Source of the DNA: Infirmifilum lucidum
Lineage (GTDB): Archaea > Thermoproteota > Thermoprotei > Thermofilales > Thermofilaceae
Reading direction: 5' to 3'
Assembly: GCF_014876775.1 (NCBI RefSeq)
Contig: NZ_CP062310.1
Span: forward strand, 310,001-374,000
DNA length: 64,000 bases
Position 1 is the first letter of the stretch; every line of letters starts with the position of its first letter. Both the position numbers and the translations under genes were made by a program. Shown one piece after another: positions 59,267 through 64,000 of this stretch. The notes under the pieces are model-generated. The model did no database searches. It worked only from the letters and a program-made list of their open reading frames with translations, and was not told the DNA's origin.

Positions 59267-60346
59267 CTAGAAATCCACTTGTAATTCTTCCACGAGTTTT
59301 ACGATCTTTTTATCCACATATTCATGGAGCTTCCTGATTAAGACTAAGTACGGTATCGCTAGATGAAGGGGTATTCTGACTATTGGCGCCCTGTATAAAT
59401 CTATATCTTCGCCGAGTATGGACAGTATTTTTCCCATCCTTCTACCCATTAAGTATGCTTTATATTGAGAGTATATTAACTGTTTGCATTCTTTGGCTGG
59501 AATACCATAGCATGCCACTGGTGAAAAGCTTCTCAGTGCCAAGAGGCTGACTAAACCTTTGAGCCTGCTATTCGAGATATGGCTCAATGCTATTAAGCCT
59601 CTGAAGCCGAGATATATTTGCAGAGGCTTAACTTTTCCAAAAGTGCTTCCTCTATGGTGTTTTGCCGCAACGATGGGCAGTGAAGCGATTTTGAAGCCTC
59701 TGTTCCATAATTTAAGGCCTATGAAGTCGTCATCAAAATATCCATACGCGAAATCGTAGAATATTTTTTTATCATTCTTTAAAGATTTCTTTAAGGCATC
59801 TATACTGTACACGGCATAGGAACCATCTGCATACGTTATGTAAAACCCCTTCTTCACAGTCTGCCTAGGCATTCCCCTGTAAGCCATGTGTGAAGTCAAC
59901 AGTTCACTTAGGAAGCCTCCAGCTGTATCAATAATCTCGGGGTTAGATTGAGACACTATGATTCCTTGTACGGCACCGAGCCCAGGATTTTGTTCCATAA
60001 CCTCGATGAGTGTTGCTAAACTTTCAGGGTAAGGAACAGCATCATTATTGAGGAGTACCACGTACTTTGCGTCCTTGCTCCTAGATGCATAGCCTATGTT
60101 TACCGCAGCTGTAAACCCAATGTTCTTGTTTAACCTAATAATTTTCACTTTCATGTCTGAGGGCTTCCTCAACTCTATGTAGTTCTTTAAGTATTCAAAG
60201 CTTCCATCGGTGGATCCATTATCAATCACTATGAGCTCTACAGGAGAATAATCAATGTTGAGTGCGCCTTCGAGGCTCTCAAGCGTTAAATTTATAAATC
60301 TATAACTGTTATGGTTCACCCATATTATAGAGGTCAGGGGGTTCAT
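59267..60346 (-). CDS. Family 2 glycosyltransferase (rhamnosyltransferase-like)
   Basis: A 359-residue GT2. TSIIWVNHNSYRF, VELIVIDNGSTDGSFEYL, VVLLNNDAVPYPESL (DxD-like NND) and GYFDDDFIGLKLW are typical of the GT2 branch that includes dTDP-rhamnosyltransferases. The rmlABDC cluster 12 kb away can supply dTDP-L-rhamnose. It overlaps the next upstream gene by 4 bp. Confidence 0.85.
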   Translation of the reverse strand: MNPLTSIIWVNHNSYRFINLTLESLEGALNIDYSPVELIVIDNGSTDGSFEYLKNYIELRKPSDMKVKIIRLNKNIGFTAAVNIGYASRSKDAKYVVLLNNDAVPYPESLATLIEVMEQNPGLGAVQGIIVSQSNPEIIDTAGGFLSELLTSHMAYRGMPRQTVKKGFYITYADGSYAVYSIDALKKSLKNDKKIFYDFAYGYFDDDFIGLKLWNRGFKIASLPIVAAKHHRGSTFGKVKPLQIYLGFRGLIALSHISNSRLKGLVSLLALRSFSPVACYGIPAKECKQLIYSQYKAYLMGRRMGKILSILGEDIDLYRAPIVRIPLHLAIPYLVLIRKLHEYVDKKIVKLVEELQVDF

Positions 60347-61488
60347 CGGTTTGACACCAACTTATTGTAGAGGGAGATAAATTTTGTCCTAAAAACTTTA
60401 GCATCAAATCTCATGGCCATCTCCATGAACTTCTTAGCGAGGTGTGTGTCATAAATATTCAAAGCTCTCAGAATTTTCCCGGGAACTTCTCTGTAAGATG
60501 AATAAAGGTATTCATCATCAATGAACTCTGATACTCCACACTCTCTATGTACGATTGGTATAGCCCCGGCAGCCATCCCTTCGACTATGGCTATCCCGAA
60601 ATGTTCAAACGGCATTAAATGGAGTAAAACCTTTGCTCTAGACAGTATTCGAAGCTTTTCCTTTTCGGGTGTATTGATGGCGAAGCGTACGTTTACCGAT
60701 TTACGTTCAAATAAGCTTTTTAGTGCTTGGAAATATTCTGGATCATTGAGAGCGCCGAGGATTATAAAGCTGGTGTGGGGCTTTTCCTGGAGTACTTCTT
60801 TAGCTATAGGTAGTAGCATTTCAAGTCTTTTTCTACTGTCTATTCTACTTAATGTAACAACTAAATCTTCTTTAAGGTCAGGCTTCGCATGCCTGACTAT
60901 CCTCTCGACATTAACAGGTGGGTATAGTATTGTATGGGTGGCATTGTTGAATTTAAAATATGTAACAGGTATAGCCGGTCTAAGCGTTTTCATAACCTCC
61001 ATAGTTCTTCTAAATGTTAGCTTACTGTTATACGCTATAAACTTCGGTTCCATTAAAGCATTCACGGCATCGGCAAACTCAAGCATTAGACTCCCGTAAA
61101 TTTTTTCACCGAAATTCCTGAAGGTTGAAGAGAGGTCTAAGTGAAACGGCCAGTGGACGTACGTTATATCTCCTAATACTATAGAATATAACCCTGTAGC
61201 ATTTATTAAAAGATTACAATCAAGTTTTTTAAGAAGTCTGAGGAACCTTGCATTAAAGCTTCCCACTGCATGTTTTAGAGTAATAGGGCGCCGAGAATCA
61301 AATAGCCATAAAACACGTGTACTGCGAATCTCCTCTAAGAATTCGTGAAGAAGAGGATTCTTAGGGGGCTCAAGTAATATAAGAAGCGGTTCAGCTCCTA
61401 TATCTTTAAGCGCCTTAACCATCTCTAATACTACACGCTCACCTCCACCTATAGGATTAAGGGATACGTGAAGTATGCAAGTTTTCAT
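60343..61488 (-). CDS. Family 4 glycosyltransferase
   Basis: A 381-residue GT-B glycosyltransferase. HVSLNPIGGGERVVLEMVKAL is the acceptor-side Gly loop; VTLSRIDSRKRLEMLLPIA and the C-terminal donor motif FEHFGIAIVEGMAAGAIPI (E-x7-E type) are diagnostic. It resembles ALG11-type mannosyltransferases. Overlaps its neighbours by 4 bp on each side, so it is in an operon. Confidence 0.87.
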   Translation of the reverse strand: MKTCILHVSLNPIGGGERVVLEMVKALKDIGAEPLLILLEPPKNPLLHEFLEEIRSTRVLWLFDSRRPITLKHAVGSFNARFLRLLKKLDCNLLINATGLYSIVLGDITYVHWPFHLDLSSTFRNFGEKIYGSLMLEFADAVNALMEPKFIAYNSKLTFRRTMEVMKTLRPAIPVTYFKFNNATHTILYPPVNVERIVRHAKPDLKEDLVVTLSRIDSRKRLEMLLPIAKEVLQEKPHTSFIILGALNDPEYFQALKSLFERKSVNVRFAINTPEKEKLRILSRAKVLLHLMPFEHFGIAIVEGMAAGAIPIVHRECGVSEFIDDEYLYSSYREVPGKILRALNIYDTHLAKKFMEMAMRFDAKVFRTKFISLYNKLVSNR

Positions 61489-62171
61489 TTATTTATATAC
61501 ACCTCGTGCACTTCTCCTCCTAAAGTCCTTGCATATAAACGTCTTGCGAGCTCTAAGAATGTCCTACGTCTGTAAAGCCCACCAACTGTCGTTGTAGGCT
61601 TTCCCCTCTTAACAACTCTTTTCAGCTGTTCGGGGAAATCTATGTCGAGGTAAATATTGTATACCTTATACTGTTTAAGCATAGCTCTGTTCAGAGCCAA
61701 AACTCTTACTATAAGAGCTAGATGAAATCTCCACACCCTTGGATCATTTACACGTGTTGCGAGCTCTAAGTAGTTCCCAATGATATTTATGATGCCCTCA
61801 TCTACGATGATGCAGCCCCGCAGAAACAGCGGTAATCTAATTTTAATGTAGTATGCCAAATGCAGAGATAACAGTTCTATGTAGAAAATAATAGGCAATA
61901 ATCTGTAGTAAAGACTTGCTAACCTGGGATAATCTAAAAGACTGCTTTTTTTCAAGAAAAATGCCTTCGGATAAAGCACTATGAGAATTCCCTTTAGTAA
62001 TGCTAAGATCATGAATGTTAGGTAGTGGAATCCTAAGAAAGTACTCTTAGGACATGATAGTCTCCTAGATAATTTTAGCGATAGTGTTGTTTTTCCCGTA
62101 GCCTCAGGGCCTGAAATCAGTATAACGGCTCCCCTCTTCTGGCGATTTCTATACACGCCAAAGCACCGCAT
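61485..62171 (-). CDS. P-loop kinase-like protein of the glycan cluster
   Basis: About 228 residues. Walker A is ISGPEATGKTTLSLKL; VDEGIINIIGNY is the likely Walker B region; a basic lid (RVVKRGKPTT) follows, then a Tyr/Arg-rich C terminus. The ATG at 62171 puts Walker A near residue 20; an earlier ATG at 62240 lies deep inside the preceding gene. Phosphate acceptor unknown. Confidence 0.65.
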   Translation of the reverse strand: MRCFGVYRNRQKRGAVILISGPEATGKTTLSLKLSRRLSCPKSTFLGFHYLTFMILALLKGILIVLYPKAFFLKKSSLLDYPRLASLYYRLLPIIFYIELLSLHLAYYIKIRLPLFLRGCIIVDEGIINIIGNYLELATRVNDPRVWRFHLALIVRVLALNRAMLKQYKVYNIYLDIDFPEQLKRVVKRGKPTTTVGGLYRRRTFLELARRLYARTLGGEVHEVYINK

Positions 62172-63648
62172 ATGTTTCTTGGTCGTAGATTTTATCACGT
62201 TTATCAAGAAGGGTGTTGTAGAGCTGATCTGTATTCTCAAGCATCAGCTGCAACTTTAATCCATTACTCAGAATCACCACGTCAGTGCTATGTAGAGCTT
62301 TTATTCTAGATTGGGGGTCTTTGAATGTGTAAAGGGCTACTTCATCCACAGGAACAGTGACGTTAAGTTTCATTAAATAGTATCCTGGTGTAAGGGAGAC
62401 TCCATGAGATAGATGTTGCAACACCTTATTTAAAGCTATAGTGTATGGTGAATAAACAGCATAGTAGTCTTTTAACGGGACTCTTTCAACCGTGGCTAAA
62501 GGCGATGTCGCCAGGCCGATCAAGCACAAGGCCGTGAAAATATGCCTGAAAAGCTCCATTAGCTTGCCCAGTTTCTTCCTCTCCGCAGGCATTAGACTTA
62601 AAATATAAAGAGTATAGGGTGGTAATATGACAAAGTGCCATAACCATCTCCCGGTAAAGGCTAGTGTCAATGGCAGTAATGTTAAACCAACAGCCATGTA
62701 GAAAGCTACGGAACTAGTTAAACTTACGGTAAAGATTAAGACTGATCTATTCTTCAAGGAAAATCTGTTGAGGAGAAGAGCTATGTAAGGGATGATGAAT
62801 ACTACCACAATATATATTTTGACCACGATTGATCCTACGAATGGAAGTAAACCTTGAGGAGGAGGAGTAGTCACTAATTGTGAGTATCTTAAGGACTCAT
62901 GTACTAGTAACTCCAAGTGTTTTAAAAATGGAATGTAATCTCTCTTAACGATGTTCATAAGGGTTTCATTAAAAACTGTTGAAGCTATGCTGACTAGAAT
63001 AGAGGAGACACAACACACGTAGAGATTTCTGGAGCCTCTATTACTATGTAAGAGGGATGCTAGGAATAGCATAGCTAGCACGAGCGAAATAAAGTGTATA
63101 AGGGTGAACGGGTGTGATAATGCTAGTGAAGACCCTAGCACTGAAAGCAAGAGGGAGACCCTTCCGTAATCTGCGTCATGTGCAACGAACTTAAAGGCCG
63201 TGTATGAAGTAAAAGCAAAGACCAATACAGCGAACCATTGGTGATGAAACCCAAACTCATATATTGTTGAAGGATAGAGTAGAACAATAGCGGGGCTAAT
63301 AACAGCAAGAGCAGCCAGCCTATGCTGTCGCATAACAGAGACAGACAACATACCTAGCGATGTAAGAAATAGAACGGTAAATAAAAGATTCACATGCATG
63401 ATGTCCATGGCCAAGACCTCAAATACCACTGCACCCCATACAAATGGTACCGGAGTTAGGGGGCAAAACCCTCTAAGGGGGATATGACCACTATGGCTAA
63501 TTTCATAGGAGTCAGCAAGCTGCCCATAGGAAACGTGATGCATAACACTATATAGTCCAAGCAGAAAAATAGGAGCTGCAATGGACGTGACTAGAGAGAC
63601 TGTTATTTGAAGAATTCTATTTTCGTTCTTTGATAATGTAAGTTTCAT
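62149..63648 (-). CDS. Large polytopic membrane protein of the glycan cluster
   Basis: A 499-residue protein with about 11-12 hydrophobic helices, starting MKLTLSKNENRILQITVSL. The hydrophilic C-terminal 100 residues follow the last helix. Topology is similar to polysaccharide polymerases, ligases or dolichol-phosphate-sugar glycosyltransferases, but no diagnostic motif is visible. It is first gene of the operon that contains the kinase and two glycosyltransferases. ATG start with TTTAAA-like promoter sequence upstream. Confidence 0.6.
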   Translation of the reverse strand: MKLTLSKNENRILQITVSLVTSIAAPIFLLGLYSVMHHVSYGQLADSYEISHSGHIPLRGFCPLTPVPFVWGAVVFEVLAMDIMHVNLLFTVLFLTSLGMLSVSVMRQHRLAALAVISPAIVLLYPSTIYEFGFHHQWFAVLVFAFTSYTAFKFVAHDADYGRVSLLLSVLGSSLALSHPFTLIHFISLVLAMLFLASLLHSNRGSRNLYVCCVSSILVSIASTVFNETLMNIVKRDYIPFLKHLELLVHESLRYSQLVTTPPPQGLLPFVGSIVVKIYIVVVFIIPYIALLLNRFSLKNRSVLIFTVSLTSSVAFYMAVGLTLLPLTLAFTGRWLWHFVILPPYTLYILSLMPAERKKLGKLMELFRHIFTALCLIGLATSPLATVERVPLKDYYAVYSPYTIALNKVLQHLSHGVSLTPGYYLMKLNVTVPVDEVALYTFKDPQSRIKALHSTDVVILSNGLKLQLMLENTDQLYNTLLDKRDKIYDQETYAVLWRV

Positions 63649-63915
63649 TTAAATCTGCACCTTCAGTGTCGCCTGAAATTAATGTTTTTTAAATTCATTA
63701 ACAATATTGCTCTGCTTCTCGTTAGATAAGTAAGGTACCCGCAACCCTTGCTCGGGACTACTAGCAAGGCTTTCATGAGAGTCCTTGTATGCTTTTATAT
63801 GCTTTTATATTCAGAAAATATTAGGATTTGTTCCTGTCTCCCATGTATTTCGTTAATACGGCGAACCTTCTACTTAAGCTAGGGAAGAAGTGCATTGCAT
63901 GGTCGACTAGAATTA
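63649..63915. other. A+T-rich intergenic region with tandem GCTTTTATAT
   Basis: GCTTTTATAT occurs twice in tandem (63791-63800 and 63801-63810), giving two TATA-like boxes on the + strand. A 37-codon + strand frame (63843-63956) follows but overlaps the minus-strand frame below and matches nothing known. No convincing gene. Confidence 0.4.
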
Positions 63916-64000
63916 TTAAAAATCCTTCCTTGCTATACAATGATGAGACTCTCTGAAACCGTTATCTTCGAGGTATTCCTTAAAGGCTTTAAGTGTAGCT
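63916..64000 (-). CDS. C-terminal end of a gene running out of the window
   Basis: The minus strand is open from base 64000 to a TAA at 63916. The 27 visible residues, ATLKAFKEYLEDNGF followed by RESHHCIARKDF, look like a protein C terminus. Too short to assign; may belong to an upstream member of the glycan cluster. Confidence 0.3.
   Translation of the reverse strand, partial: ATLKAFKEYLEDNGFRESHHCIARKDF

Overview
The window looks like the chromosome of a thermophilic crenarchaeote (Thermoproteota), most probably a Thermofilum-type organism. Evidence: dense archaeal gene packing with frequent GTG/TTG starts; BRE/TATA boxes about 23-25 nt upstream of start codons (leaderless transcripts); crenarchaeal families (GH1 LacS-type glycosidase, GH36 alpha-galactosidase, fused ECF ATPases, HEPN/MNT and VapBC pairs); and a complete PEP:sugar phosphotransferase system (PTS), which among Crenarchaeota is known from Thermofilum. 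No rRNA, tRNA, CRISPR array or intact insertion sequence was seen.

Layout. 1-4.3 kb: SDR oxidoreductase, HAD phosphatase, thioredoxin, glycerol kinase and a HEPN/MNT pair. 4.6-7.2 kb: a four-gene operon joining an FAD glycerol-3-phosphate dehydrogenase to an SdhB/FrdB-like Fe-S protein and two SdhC/SdhD-like membrane subunits. With GlpK this gives a glycerol to G3P to quinone route. 7.3-20.5 kb: galactoside use (GH36 alpha-galactosidase, galK, galT, LacS-type GH1, MFS transporter, a membrane-anchored winged-helix protein), mixed with a metallophosphoesterase, a P-loop/TPR protein and a secreted coiled-coil protein. 20.6-27.2 kb: a putative DUF2139 protein, two phosphoribosyltransferase-like proteins and an ECF transporter (S, T, fused A-A) that is divergent from a GfcR-like regulator across a perfect 13-bp inverted BRE/TATA repeat.

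28.1-39.1 kb: an 11-kb PTS and amino-sugar island. It has a IIC-IID fusion, IIA, IIB, a PTS-associated TIM-barrel-like protein, a Gfo/Idh/MocA dehydrogenase, NagA, a GlmS-like protein whose glutaminase has lost its catalytic Cys, a ceramidase-family hydrolase, Enzyme I and HPr. The picture is PEP-dependent uptake of an amino sugar, deacetylation by NagA and deamination/isomerisation by the GlmS-like protein.

39-54 kb: an accessory island rich in toxin-antitoxin type genes (two more HEPN/MNT pairs, AbrB-PIN, RHH-PIN), coiled-coil proteins and a scattered family of small retropepsin-like (clan AA) aspartic proteases. Eight loci are seen in the window: five with catalytic Asp intact (one of these frameshifted), one with Asp changed to Asn, and two remnants. 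The rmlABDC dTDP-L-rhamnose cluster (43.8-47.3 kb) sits inside it. 54-64 kb: a sugar-isomerase-like protein, then a surface-glycan region (two GT2 and one GT4 glycosyltransferases, P-loop kinases, two nucleotidyltransferase-fold paralogues, a large membrane protein), partly A+T rich and probably acquired.
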